From contig JAHJDP010000087.1 in assembly GCA_018831195.1 (NCBI GenBank), positions 62,001 through 126,000 on the forward strand: DNA of 64,000 nt, given 5' to 3'. The DNA is from Candidatus Eisenbacteria bacterium. Lineage in GTDB: Bacteria; Eisenbacteria; RBG-16-71-46; CAIMUX01; JAHJDP01. The notes below the pieces were generated by a model that was not told the origin of the DNA, ran no database searches, and saw only the letters and a list, made by a program, of their open reading frames with translations. Positions 16,651 to 25,716 of the stretch are shown in pieces. Positions within the stretch are counted from its first letter, which is position 1. Each line of letters opens with the position of its first letter. Both the position numbers and the translations under genes were made by a program.

Positions 16651-18711
16651 ATGAAAGGCATAACGATAGTCCTTTGTGTTCTTTCCCTGATTTTGATAGC
16701 TGCTGCCATTGGCACCGCACATTGCCAATCCGACGGAGCCATCGTGGGATGGGGGGACCTCGTCCTTGTCGAGGACGAAGCCCTCGAGAATTTTATCGCC
16801 GTGGCGGCTGGCGGAGTCCACAGCCTGGGTCTCAAGGCCGACGGCACGATCGTGGCCTGGGGGGATAACCGAGCCGCCGAGTGCATGGTCCCCTGGCCTA
16901 ACGTGGATTTTGTCGCCATGGCGGCAGGTCGCGGGCACAGCCTGGGGATCAAATCCGACAGCACGATCGTGGCTTGGGGGCTGAACTATAGAGGCGAGTG
17001 TGACGTCCCCGAACCCAACGCGGACTTTGTGGCCGTCGCGGCGGGGGCCCACCACAGCCTGGGGATCAAATCCGACAGCACGATCGTTACCTGGGGGGAC
17101 AACGGTGAAGGCCAGTGCAACGTTCCCACGCCCAACGCGGACTTTATTGCCGTGGCGGGGGGTGGTACCGGGGTGGAGTATGGCGAGGCCCACAGCTTGG
17201 GGCTCAAATCCGACGGTACGATCGTGGCTTGGGGGTGGAACAATTATGGCCAGTGCGACGTCCCGGCACCCAACGCCGACTTCGTCGCCGTGGCGGCGGG
17301 TGCCGATCACAGCTTGGGGCTCAAGTCCGACGGCACAATCGTGGCCTGGGGCTGGAACGGCTCAGGTCAATGTGATGTCCCAGAGCCGAACGCCGACTTT
17401 GTTGCCCTGGGGGGGGGATACAGACACAGCTTGGGGCTCAAGTCCGATGGCACAATTGTGGCATGGGGAAGCAACACCTCAGGACAATGCAACGTCCCCG
17501 AGCCGAACGCCGACTTCGTTGCCGTGTCGGTCGGCCTAGAGCACAACTTGGGGCTCAAGTCTGACAGCACAATGGTAGCCTGGGGGTACAACTTCTATGT
17601 CCAATGCGGCCTCCCGGTGCCCAACGCTGACTTTGTGGCCGCGGATGGGAGCCTGGGCTTCAGCCTGGGCCTCAAGTCCGACGGCACGATCGCGGCCTGG
17701 GGGTACAACAGCTGGGGCCGGCTAGACATTCCCGAGCCCAATGCCGACTTCGTTGCCGTGGCGGCTGGTGCCGCTCGACACGCACTGGGGCTCAAATCCG
17801 ACAGCACGATCGTTACCTGGGGCGACAACTATTATGGCGTGTGCGACGTTCCCCTCAACGGCCACTATGTTGCTGTTTCGGCGGGGCTTCAGCACAGCCT
17901 GGCTCTTAAGTCGTATGGTCCCATTGTGGCCTGGGGGGACAACTATTATGGCCAGTGCGATGTCCCGGCGCCCAACGCCAACTTCGTTGCCATGTCGGGG
18001 GGGTTTTTTCACAGCCTGGGTCTCAAGTCCGACGGCACAATCATCGCCTGGGGTGACAATGAATATGGCCAGTGCGACGTCCCGGACCCCAACACCGACT
18101 TCGTTGCCGTGTCGGCGGGAAGCCAGCACAGCCTGGGTCTCAAGTCCGACGGCACTATTGTGGGCTGGGGGAGAAACTCAGCCGGCCAGTGTGATGTTCC
18201 CGAGCCCAACGCTGACTTTGTGGCGGTGGACGCATTCTGGCTTAGCCTGGGTCTCAAGTCCGACGGCACAATCGTGGCCTGGGGGTGCGGCAGCTCTAAC
18301 CAGTGTGATATTCCTGCGCCCAATGCCAACTTCGTGGCCATTGCGGCATGTGGCTCTCACAGCCTGGGAATTAAGAGATCACCTTTGGTCTCTGTTCAGG
18401 AGCCCTGGCCGGGACATGCACCGAGGATCCCCACCCTCGCGATAAATTCGCTGACGCCAAACCCATTCCACCAGTCTCTGGAGCTGTCACTGGAAAGCCG
18501 CATATCATGTCCGGCGACGATGACGGTTCACGACCTGAGCGGGAGACTTGTAAGGGCTATACCTTTGGGCGTTCTGGAACCGGGTCTCCATCGCGTCCGA
18601 TGGGACGGGCGCAACGGAAGCGGGGTTAATGTTAGTGACGGCGTGTACTGGATACGCCTAAGCAATTCGGTCGAGACGTCGGCAGCTGCAAAGGCGGTAC
18701 TTATACGCTAG
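16651..18711 (+). CDS. Secreted RCC1-like repeat protein with FlgD-like C-terminal domain
   Basis: The 686-residue product starts with a signal peptide (about residues 1-25, ending HCQ). About 13 full tandem repeats of 39 residues plus a partial one follow, each of the form HSLGLKSDGTIVAWG then GQCDVPEPNADFVAVAAG. This is the RCC1/BNR-type beta-propeller repeat, so one or two seven-bladed propellers are expected. The last 90 residues are a FlgD-like Ig domain (MTVHDLSGRLVR, WDGRNGSGVNVSDGVYWIRL, KAVLIR), which serves in related bacteria as a surface or secretion signal. The repeats are very alike at DNA level, suggesting recent expansion. Confidence 0.9.
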   Translation: MKGITIVLCVLSLILIAAAIGTAHCQSDGAIVGWGDLVLVEDEALENFIAVAAGGVHSLGLKADGTIVAWGDNRAAECMVPWPNVDFVAMAAGRGHSLGIKSDSTIVAWGLNYRGECDVPEPNADFVAVAAGAHHSLGIKSDSTIVTWGDNGEGQCNVPTPNADFIAVAGGGTGVEYGEAHSLGLKSDGTIVAWGWNNYGQCDVPAPNADFVAVAAGADHSLGLKSDGTIVAWGWNGSGQCDVPEPNADFVALGGGYRHSLGLKSDGTIVAWGSNTSGQCNVPEPNADFVAVSVGLEHNLGLKSDSTMVAWGYNFYVQCGLPVPNADFVAADGSLGFSLGLKSDGTIAAWGYNSWGRLDIPEPNADFVAVAAGAARHALGLKSDSTIVTWGDNYYGVCDVPLNGHYVAVSAGLQHSLALKSYGPIVAWGDNYYGQCDVPAPNANFVAMSGGFFHSLGLKSDGTIIAWGDNEYGQCDVPDPNTDFVAVSAGSQHSLGLKSDGTIVGWGRNSAGQCDVPEPNADFVAVDAFWLSLGLKSDGTIVAWGCGSSNQCDIPAPNANFVAIAACGSHSLGIKRSPLVSVQEPWPGHAPRIPTLAINSLTPNPFHQSLELSLESRISCPATMTVHDLSGRLVRAIPLGVLEPGLHRVRWDGRNGSGVNVSDGVYWIRLSNSVETSAAAKAVLIR
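16792..18375 (+). repeat. In-frame 117-bp tandem repeats within the RCC1-like gene
   Basis: About 13 units of 39 codons. Each carries the codon string for GLKSDGTIVAWG with few silent changes. One unit is expanded by seven codons near 17161-17181. The high nucleotide identity makes unequal recombination or assembly collapse likely here. Confidence 0.85.
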
Positions 18712-18865
18712 GACCTTTGGGTCAAGCGGGTCCATTTGAAACGGCAGTTTCAAAAGTAGACTTTGCCAGATCAACAGCGATGGTAGTAGAACATGCCGGA
18801 TGGGACTCTTGCGTAGCATTGTGATCAGTGCGATGTAGGTGAAGAGAGTGGTCAGCGCAAGGCCG

Positions 18866-19060
18866 GCAGCCAAAACGGGATACTTGCAAATACGCCGGTA
18901 AAGCATGACTATTAGCATCGGAGCTTGGGTGGTTTTTGTATACTTCGTATTCAACACTCTCGGCAATCTAACTTCCGTGTCGAATCTTGAACATGCTATA
19001 TTTACACCGACAAGTAGTATTCTCGCACTCCTGGCTTTTCGTGTCGCGAAAGAGCGGTAG
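18866..19060 (+). pseudogene. Degraded paralogue of the cassette membrane-protein gene 6482-6880
   Basis: Read in one frame, the stretch encodes AAKTGYLQIRR, a TAA stop (18899-18901), then TISIGAWVVFVYFVFNTLGN and further residues to LLAFRVAKER. This aligns with AAKIGYLKVGR, VGVWVVFGYFSLNVLSN and LLAFRLAIER of the 132-residue membrane protein. The 5' half is not recognisable in the preceding 150 bp. An ATG at 18905 could still give a 51-residue product, but the gene is best called a remnant. Confidence 0.65.
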
Positions 19061-19102
19061 GCGCGGCAGGGTTCGTATCCTTCTCACCCTGGAGAGTGAC
19101 CT

Positions 19103-21352
19103 ATGACCATCCGAAAGCAGAACAATCGTCGTAACCTACTCAAGCGCGTTGCCGCGACCGATCACCCGCTCGTGCTGTACATTCACGGCATCGGCCAACA
19201 GCCGCCGCCCGATGATCTGAAGCTCGAGTGGGATCTTGCACTGTTCGGACGTGACATGCGCGACCGCACACGCATGGCCTACTGGTCGGATATCCTGCAC
19301 GGCGAACAGCGCACGCGAAGCAAGCAAACCACCCGCGCGGGCAGCGGCATGAGCATCGACACGCTTCTCGCCCAGGCTGGTGTGGATACGGACAACGAGA
19401 ATGCGCGTAGGCTCGCGAATGCCCTGCTGCGCACCATCGGAGTTGAGGACGCCAGTGCGCACAAAAAGGTGCTGCCCCTGCCCGCTCCCCTGCGCAAGCC
19501 GATCGCCCAAGCGTTCTTGAAAGCGCTGATCAAGGATACGGCCGCCTACTTTTTCCGTTCAAACGTGCGGGAACAGATTCAGAAGCGCCTGCGCGATATC
19601 CTCCCGGTCGGCAAAGATCCAGTCATTATCGTGGCGCACAGCCAGGGTAGCATCATCACACTTGAAGTGCTGGCAGCGCTCAAAACAGGCACACCCGTGA
19701 AAATCGATCACCTCATCACACTCGGCTCACCGTTAGGCATCCGTGAAGTGCAGGACTTTCTCTCCTGTGAACTAAAGGTGCCGGGCTGCGTGAACGAGTG
19801 GCATAACTTCGCGGACCCGCTCGATCCAGTAGCGCTCGACAAGGGAATCAGCGGCGATTTCGAACCCGATCAGTTTATCACTGACGAGCTGATTATAAAC
19901 GCACATAGCCGTCGGCTCGTGGGTTTCAATCCCCACTCCGCCGCCGGCTATCTGGCACATCCCAAGGTGCGCAAAGTGGTGCATGCCGCAGCCCGCGTGG
20001 ATGCCCACGCGCGGTTCCTGGTAGCCCGCGACGTGGCCGCAGACCTGGCGGTGACAGCACGGCATCCTGTGCTGATCGAGATCCTGGAGCCGGGCTACCC
20101 GGCCGTGGACGAGCAATTGGATAAGATGCGTGAGCATGAGGAGACGGTGGAGCAAGGCAAGACGGATCCAGCCGCCCGCATCGAAAAAGCCGCCAAGCAG
20201 ATCGAAGAAATTGTCGGCGAAAAAGAACTAAAGGAGGCCCGCGTGGACCGATTGCGCCGCTTCGTTGCAGCGCGCCTGACGCCGGCCGAACTCCGTGTCG
20301 TCGCCCGCCGACACCGCGATCTGCGCATTTATGCTGTGTGGAAGAGCACTACGAAACGAAAGTTACTCCACCGCTCAGCTCGCGTGATCCAGGCTGATGC
20401 CGCTCGGGCGAGTTACAGCGCTTCCGGAGACGGCATCCTGTGGGCGGTGCTGGATACCGGCGTGCGCCACGACCACCCTCATTTTAAGCCACATAGCACA
20501 ATCTCTGCGATTTTGGATTGTACAAAGCCGGGTCCCCCGGTGCCTATCCAGAACGACCGGGACAGAGACGGTCACGGCACACACGTGGCCGGCATCATCG
20601 CTGGCGCCGGTGATGATATGTCCATACAGGGCATTGCGCCACGCGCAAAACTGGTGGTGTATAAGGTGCTCGACGACACGGGCGCCGGTGAAGACGCTTG
20701 GATCATCAAAGCACTCGATCATATCACCGAACAGAATGAAAACACCTCCGAGATCGTGATCCATGGCTTGAACCTCAGCCTCGGCGGGCCCTATGACTCG
20801 ACAGTGTATGGCTGCGGTTTCTCGCCCATCTGCATGGAGTTGCGGCGGTTGTGGCGCGCGGGCGTGTTGGTTTGTGTCGCGAGCGGCAACGAGGGCCAAG
20901 TGCAAGTTACCACACCGGACGGCGAGTTAGACCTCAACAACTCGATGTCCATTGGGGACCCGGCGAATCTCGAGGATTGCATTGTGGTGGGCTCAGTGAA
21001 TGCGGACCACCCACACTTGTACGGCGTCTCGTCCTTCTCCTCGCGCGGTCCTACCTCCGACGGCCGCATGAAACCCGACGTTGTGGCGCCCGGTGAACGA
21101 ATCCGCTCCTGCAACTCGCGCTTTCAATCCCGGCGCCCCGAGAGTCTCTATTGCGAGGAAAGCGGCACCAGCTTGGCGGCGCCGCATGTGTCGGGTCTGC
21201 TGGCGGCGTTCCTGTCGGTACGGCGCGAGTTTCGTGGCCGACCCGACGAGGTCAAGCAGATCCTGCTGCGGACCTGCACTGATATCCGGCGCGACCAGTA
21301 TCACCAAGGACACGGCATCCCGAACCTTATGCGCATGCTGCTGGAGGCCTGA
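19103..21352 (+). CDS. Alpha/beta-hydrolase - subtilisin-like serine protease fusion
   Basis: The 749-residue protein has two enzymatic halves and no signal peptide. Residues 20-290 look like a lipase-type alpha/beta-hydrolase: the VLYIHGIGQ oxyanion strand near residue 25, and nucleophile Ser180 in AHSQGS. Residues 430-745 are an S8 subtilase with Asp451 (VLDTG), His491 (DGHGTHVAG), oxyanion Asn in ASGNEG, and Ser690 (SGTSLAAPHVSG). A charged helical linker (about 330-400) joins them. All three protease residues and the hydrolase Ser are present, so both parts may be active. The fusion is unusual. A defence, toxin or processing role is conceivable, but no partner gene supports one. Confidence 0.88.
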   Translation: MTIRKQNNRRNLLKRVAATDHPLVLYIHGIGQQPPPDDLKLEWDLALFGRDMRDRTRMAYWSDILHGEQRTRSKQTTRAGSGMSIDTLLAQAGVDTDNENARRLANALLRTIGVEDASAHKKVLPLPAPLRKPIAQAFLKALIKDTAAYFFRSNVREQIQKRLRDILPVGKDPVIIVAHSQGSIITLEVLAALKTGTPVKIDHLITLGSPLGIREVQDFLSCELKVPGCVNEWHNFADPLDPVALDKGISGDFEPDQFITDELIINAHSRRLVGFNPHSAAGYLAHPKVRKVVHAAARVDAHARFLVARDVAADLAVTARHPVLIEILEPGYPAVDEQLDKMREHEETVEQGKTDPAARIEKAAKQIEEIVGEKELKEARVDRLRRFVAARLTPAELRVVARRHRDLRIYAVWKSTTKRKLLHRSARVIQADAARASYSASGDGILWAVLDTGVRHDHPHFKPHSTISAILDCTKPGPPVPIQNDRDRDGHGTHVAGIIAGAGDDMSIQGIAPRAKLVVYKVLDDTGAGEDAWIIKALDHITEQNENTSEIVIHGLNLSLGGPYDSTVYGCGFSPICMELRRLWRAGVLVCVASGNEGQVQVTTPDGELDLNNSMSIGDPANLEDCIVVGSVNADHPHLYGVSSFSSRGPTSDGRMKPDVVAPGERIRSCNSRFQSRRPESLYCEESGTSLAAPHVSGLLAAFLSVRREFRGRPDEVKQILLRTCTDIRRDQYHQGHGIPNLMRMLLEA

Positions 21353-21488
21353 CCAAGCATTAGGAGCTGTTCCTCAGAACGAGGAGACCGTCATATAAAC
21401 GACCCCGGTAACCCTCGCCGGTCAACAGAGCGTCCAGTCGCAGTATGCTTCGTAGCGAGAAAGATTATACCAAAATAGAGAGGTGGCC

Positions 21489-23948
21489 ATGGTTACTAAA
21501 AGGAATTCATCACTTTGCTGGATAAAAGCCTCCATTGTAACAATAATCATGGCCCATCTGCTCGTTATCACACTTCCCTGTAATGCCCAAAAGCCGCAGA
21601 ATCTTCACGATGGTGTCCACGCCCGTGAGGTGCGCGTTGGTTTATACGAGAACAAACCCAAAATTTTCACAAGTGAAACAGGTCGGCCCTCGGGAATTTT
21701 CGTCGGCATCCTCGAAGAGATCGCCCGAAGAGAGAATTGGCAAATAACCTATGTGCCGGGTGAATGGTCCAACTGCCTTGCGGCTCTCGAAGAGGGCCGC
21801 ATCGACCTGATGCCGGATGTTGCCTTTTCATCGGAGCGGGCTAGGAAATTGGATTTTCACGAAGAGGAGGTCATCGAAAGCTGGTCACAAGTATATGCCC
21901 ATAAAAATACGCCGGTGATGACCCTTTCCGACCTAAACGGCCGCCGGCTTGCGGTGCTCAAAGGTTCGATTCAGCATACGGTTTTAGAACGGATTACAAA
22001 TGGATTCGGCTTTAAGGTTTTTTTTGTTGAGACTCATTCCTACGAAGAAGCCTTTGCCCTTGCAGCCAACGGCAGTGTCGATGCGGTTGTTTCAAACCAC
22101 TTGTATGGAGACTATTATTTTCAGGAATACGGACTGGCAAGGACATCCATCGTTTTAAACTCGGTTGCATTATATTTTGCAACGGCCCATGGCGCCAACT
22201 CTGACCTACTTGAGGCCATTGACAATAATTTGCGCGCAATGAAATCTGAAGTCGGCTCTGTTTATTACAAGGAGTTGGCGCTTTGGATGGAAAGTCCGCC
22301 AAGGATAGTGGTACCACGGCATCTCATTTGGATTATTTGCGGCATCGGCGGGTTCCTCGTCTTGGCTTTCGTCGTCATTCTACTGCTTCGCCGGCAGGTT
22401 ATTGCCAGAACGAGAAATCTGGTCCAGGTCAATGAAACGCTTCGCGAAAGCGAAGAAAAGTTCCGCAACCTTTTCCAGAACCACTTGGCCGTCAAACTGC
22501 TCATTGAGCCTGAAAACGGCAACATTGTTGAAGCCAATAAAGCAGCGGAAAAATTTTATGGTTGGTCGGGGCAACAACTGCGGCGGATGAAAATACAAGA
22601 TATCAATTCACTATCGTCCGAGCAGGTCGAAGTGGAAATGGAAAAGGTCAATGCCCCAAAATGCTACCAGTGCGAGTCTCGACATCGGCTGGCCGACGGC
22701 TCTATCAGAGATGTTGAGGTGTTCAGCAGCAGGATTGATACCAAGGGAAAGCCGTTGCTCCATTCCATCATCCACGACATCACCGAGCACCGCAAACTGG
22801 AGGAGCACTATCGTCAGGCCCAAAAGATGGAAGCCGTGGGTCATCTGGCTGGTGGCATGGCTCACGATTACAATAATATGCTCAGCGTAATCCTCGGTTA
22901 TACGGAACTGGTCATGGACAGAGTGGACACATCTGGGCCGCTGCATGCCGATCTCAAGGAGATTTTTAACGCCGCCACGCGATCCGCCGAAATCACCCGG
23001 CAATTGTTAGCCTTTGCCCGCAAACAGACAATCAACCCTAAGGTGCTCGACCTGAATAGGATCGTGGAGGATATGCTCAAGATGCTCCGGCGCCTCATCG
23101 GCGAAGACATCGATCTGGCCTGGCTGCCGGAGAGCAACTTGTGGCATGTAAAAATCGACCCCTCACAGATCGAACAGATCCTGGCTAATCTGTGCGTCAA
23201 CGCACGGGATGCCATTGCCGGAGTGGGCAAGATTACCATCGAGACTCACTCGGTGACCTTTGATGAGGCCTATTGCGCTGACCACGCCGGATTTGTTCCC
23301 GGTGAGTTTGTTCAGCTGACCGCCACCGATGATGGCTGTGGCATGGACAAGGAAACTCTCGCCAACATCTTCGAACCGTTTTTCACCACAAAGGATGTGG
23401 GTCGGGGCACCGGCCTGGGGTTGGCCACGATCTACGGTATTGTCAAACAGAACAATGGATTCATCACCGCGCACAGCGAACCGGGGAAGGGAACGACCTT
23501 CAGAATTTACTTGCCGCGTCACGCGGGCGATGCCGAGAAAATAAAAGTGGACCCTGTTACGGAAATCCCCTTAAGCAACGGCGAGATGGTGCTCCTGGTG
23601 GAAGACGAGTCGGCGATCAGGAAGATGGGTCAGATGATGTTGGAACGACTGGGTTACCAAGTACTGACCGCGGGCACGCCCGACGAGGCCATGCGCCTGG
23701 CCGGAGAACATTCGGGCGGAATTCACCTGCTCATCACCGACGTGATCATGCCGGGAATAAACGGCCGCGATTTGGCGGATCAACTGCACACCCTTTGCCC
23801 AGATATCAAAACCCTATTCATGTCCGGTTACACGGCTGATATGATCGCTCACAGAGGTGTGCTGGAAGATGGTGTGAATTTTATTCAGAAACCTTTTTCC
23901 ATGAATGACCTGGGTGTCAAAATCCGCAAGATTCTTGATGCGACATAG
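21489..23948 (+). CDS. Hybrid sensor histidine kinase with periplasmic solute-binding domain
   Basis: ATG 21489 follows AGAGAGG; an in-frame GTG at 21483 is also possible. Domain order: signal peptide or first membrane helix (10-35), bacterial extracellular solute-binding type 3 domain (50-270; VRVGLYENKPKIF), membrane helix (about 277-300), PAS (325-440), HisKA with His459 in GGMAHDYNN, HATPase (NARDA; DDGCGMD; GTGLGLATIYG), and receiver (630-820) with Asp751 in LLITDVIMPG. It should sense a small molecule in the periplasm and pass phosphate to its own receiver. No separate output regulator lies next to it, so the downstream partner is unknown. Confidence 0.92.
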   Translation: MVTKRNSSLCWIKASIVTIIMAHLLVITLPCNAQKPQNLHDGVHAREVRVGLYENKPKIFTSETGRPSGIFVGILEEIARRENWQITYVPGEWSNCLAALEEGRIDLMPDVAFSSERARKLDFHEEEVIESWSQVYAHKNTPVMTLSDLNGRRLAVLKGSIQHTVLERITNGFGFKVFFVETHSYEEAFALAANGSVDAVVSNHLYGDYYFQEYGLARTSIVLNSVALYFATAHGANSDLLEAIDNNLRAMKSEVGSVYYKELALWMESPPRIVVPRHLIWIICGIGGFLVLAFVVILLLRRQVIARTRNLVQVNETLRESEEKFRNLFQNHLAVKLLIEPENGNIVEANKAAEKFYGWSGQQLRRMKIQDINSLSSEQVEVEMEKVNAPKCYQCESRHRLADGSIRDVEVFSSRIDTKGKPLLHSIIHDITEHRKLEEHYRQAQKMEAVGHLAGGMAHDYNNMLSVILGYTELVMDRVDTSGPLHADLKEIFNAATRSAEITRQLLAFARKQTINPKVLDLNRIVEDMLKMLRRLIGEDIDLAWLPESNLWHVKIDPSQIEQILANLCVNARDAIAGVGKITIETHSVTFDEAYCADHAGFVPGEFVQLTATDDGCGMDKETLANIFEPFFTTKDVGRGTGLGLATIYGIVKQNNGFITAHSEPGKGTTFRIYLPRHAGDAEKIKVDPVTEIPLSNGEMVLLVEDESAIRKMGQMMLERLGYQVLTAGTPDEAMRLAGEHSGGIHLLITDVIMPGINGRDLADQLHTLCPDIKTLFMSGYTADMIAHRGVLEDGVNFIQKPFSMNDLGVKIRKILDAT

Positions 23949-23958
23949 GATACCAGCA

Positions 23959-24066
23959 ATGAGAATAATAGGGGGCGAGTTCCAGGACGCAAATGTGGTA
24001 ATCCGCAACATCCCGATCATCGTTTTCTTCAGATTCATTCGGCGCATTCTTGCGAACGAGAGGTAG
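23959..24066 (+). CDS. Possible 35-residue small ORF before the MBL gene
   Basis: MRIIGGEFQDANVVIRN and following, ending ILANER-stop, fills most of the gap between the kinase and the MBL hydrolase and ends six bases before the MBL start. The MBL ribosome site (GAGAGG) lies inside its last codons. It has no recognisable domain and no strong ribosome site of its own. It may be a chance frame. Confidence 0.2.
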   Translation: MRIIGGEFQDANVVIRNIPIIVFFRFIRRILANER

Positions 24067-24072
24067 CATCCA

Positions 24073-24783
24073 ATGCAAATCACAATGATCGGTCACAGCA
24101 CAGTTTTGATTGAGACTGGAGGTCAGAAGATCATCACCGATCCCTACTTCGGCGTAGGGGGCAATATTGCCTATGCCCGCCTGGCTCCACCCGCCAAGAT
24201 CCGTGAAGAAGTTCGAGATGTGAATCTGGTGCTCATTTCGCACAACCACTGGGATCATACCGACCCTCGGTTTCTGCGCGCTCTCGGAGAGGATGTCCCG
24301 GTTCTCGCTCCCAGGTGGGCAAAATGGCTGACAAAACTGCAGGGGGCCAAGACACTCATCGGGATGAAGGCCTGGGAGGAGAAGCGCTTCGGGACAGTCA
24401 CCGTCACAGCTGTGCCGGCATTGCATCTTGCTGTGACAAATGGGTATGTAATTGAGAGTGAGGAGAAGAGATCCTATTTTGCGGGTGACACCTGCCATCG
24501 CCCGTTCATGAAGGAGATCGGCCGGCGGTTTCAGCTCGACGTGGCACTGATGCCGGTAACGACTTTTCGCATTCCAATGACGATGGGAGAAAAAGGCGCC
24601 GTTCGTGCTGTGCGCGACCTCAGGCCCAAGGTGGTCATACCTATCCACCTGGGCATCAAGCCTCGCTCGCCCCTGCTTCGAACAAAACACTCGCCGGATG
24701 GCTTCGCACAACGGGTGCGTAAAGCGGGGCTGGAGGTCGAAATAGTTAACCTGAAAGAGGGAGAGAGCTGGTCACTACAATAA
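24073..24783 (+). CDS. MBL-fold metal-dependent hydrolase (UlaG-like)
   Basis: This 236-residue cytoplasmic protein begins with the family opening IGHSTVLIETGGQKIITDP. It has the metal motif HNHWDH (His57, His59, Asp61, His62), a further Asp in FAGDTCH, and a late His in VIPIHLG, so all metal ligands are present. It belongs to the UlaG/NAPE-PLD-like branch, whose members hydrolyse lactones or phosphodiesters; the substrate here is not evident. GAGAGG lies ten bases before the ATG. It follows the kinase in the same direction. Confidence 0.87.
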   Translation: MQITMIGHSTVLIETGGQKIITDPYFGVGGNIAYARLAPPAKIREEVRDVNLVLISHNHWDHTDPRFLRALGEDVPVLAPRWAKWLTKLQGAKTLIGMKAWEEKRFGTVTVTAVPALHLAVTNGYVIESEEKRSYFAGDTCHRPFMKEIGRRFQLDVALMPVTTFRIPMTMGEKGAVRAVRDLRPKVVIPIHLGIKPRSPLLRTKHSPDGFAQRVRKAGLEVEIVNLKEGESWSLQ

Positions 24784-24937
24784 CAGAGTTCATCTCAGTG
24801 GAGCCCAGCCTCATGGACAAAGACGGGATTTGGAGATTCGGACTTGAGTTTACGGATTAATCTATCAATATCGGATGGTCTCGTTCCCATAATACCGAGA
24901 GAGACGATTGCCCGGGTACATCGTGAAGGAGAAAAAA

Positions 24938-25324
24938 ATGTCGGTAGATCTCCGTTTTGACCCCGAGAAAAAGATACTCTATTTGACAGTGAAGGGGCGT
25001 TTCACTCTTGAAGAGTTTCAAGCCGCGATGGAGAAGATCGCGCGATCAGATCAATATCCCCCTGATACAAATGCCTTGTGGGATTTGCGGGAACTGGATT
25101 TTGAAACCATCGATGCCGGCTATTGGCGGAGAATCCTCGAAATCCGAAAAAAGTTTCCGGAAAGACATACCGCACGACTGGCACACATCGTTAAAGGGGA
25201 TTTCGCCTTCGGTATGCTGCGGATGTATGAGATACTTTCAAGCTTGGATAAGGGCGGTTTGGAGCAACAGGTGAGGCTTTTTAAAAGTTTTTCAGAAGGT
25301 GAGCAATGGCTCCTTGGTAAATAG
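24938..25324 (+). CDS. SpoIIAA/STAS-like small protein
   Basis: The Met at 24938 is chosen because GGAGAAAAAA precedes it; an upstream ATG (24908) would add ten residues without support. The 128-residue protein has the alternating beta-alpha pattern of SpoIIAA-like proteins: DLRFDPEKKILYLTVKGRFT, ALWDLRELDFE (the conserved 'D.R' strand end), then RHTARLAHIVKG and LFKSFSEGEQWL. Members are mostly of unknown function and may bind lipid or nucleotide ligands. It may form a unit with the neighbouring genes, but a 150-bp gap separates it from the MBL gene. Confidence 0.65.
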   Translation: MSVDLRFDPEKKILYLTVKGRFTLEEFQAAMEKIARSDQYPPDTNALWDLRELDFETIDAGYWRRILEIRKKFPERHTARLAHIVKGDFAFGMLRMYEILSSLDKGGLEQQVRLFKSFSEGEQWLLGK

Positions 25325-25367
25325 CTTTGTGATGTGAAAAACATTGTCACTGTCGGATTCATCTCTC

Positions 25368-25392
25368 ATTGATAAGCGGCCGCTCTGCTTAG
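25368..25392 (+). repeat. 25-nt exact copy of the 3' end of the universal stress protein gene
   Basis: The 25 bases 25368-25392 are identical to 31145-31169, the last eight codons (LISGRSA-stop) of the UspA-like gene, with one flanking base before them. The three preceding codons (ATT CAT CTC against ATA CCT CTC) are also related, and GGGA follows shortly after in both. It appears to be a leftover of a second usp-like gene. Confidence 0.7.
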
Positions 25393-25420
25393 TGGGAGAA
25401 TAGAGGAAATCACCCAGCTC

Positions 25421-25651
25421 ATGAGTGAGCAGCAAGCCAATAATCCACTGCACGGCAAAACCCTAGAGGTGATTTTGAACAGCCTCGTCGATTATTTTGG
25501 CTGGAGCGAACTGGGCAAGCGCATCAACATTCGATGTTTTAACAGCGATCCGTCGGTGCCGTCCAGCCTGAAATTCCTGCGGAAGACCCCCTGGGCCAGG
25601 GAAAAGGTCGAGAACTTATACATCGCTATGCAGAAGAAGCCGCGCCGATGA
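25421..25651 (+). CDS. VF530 family DNA-binding protein
   Basis: This 76-residue protein matches the VF530 (DUF2132) family over its whole length: [20 protein letters not shown], then [17 protein letters not shown] and [17 protein letters not shown]. Family members are small helical proteins for which a DNA-binding fold has been proposed from structure; the physiological role is not established. It lies just after the duplicated usp end. Its stop overlaps the first codons of a longer reading frame that leads into the next gene. Confidence 0.88.
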   Translation: MSEQQANNPLHGKTLEVILNSLVDYFGWSELGKRINIRCFNSDPSVPSSLKFLRKTPWAREKVENLYIAMQKKPRR

Positions 25652-25716
25652 TAATATATAGGGTGGATTCCCTGGTGTTCGGCGTGGGCGCGAAGCGATT
25701 TTGGAGGCACGCCAGA

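Noticed and set aside
16477..17310. 277-codon reverse-strand frame within the RCC1-like gene
   Set aside because: It is the antisense image of the tandem repeats (periodic HGN/GND pattern) and overlaps a strong forward gene.
16792..18375. Regular repeats that could suggest a CRISPR array
   Set aside because: The 117-bp units are in frame and encode a propeller repeat; there are no short direct repeats with unique spacers and no cas genes.
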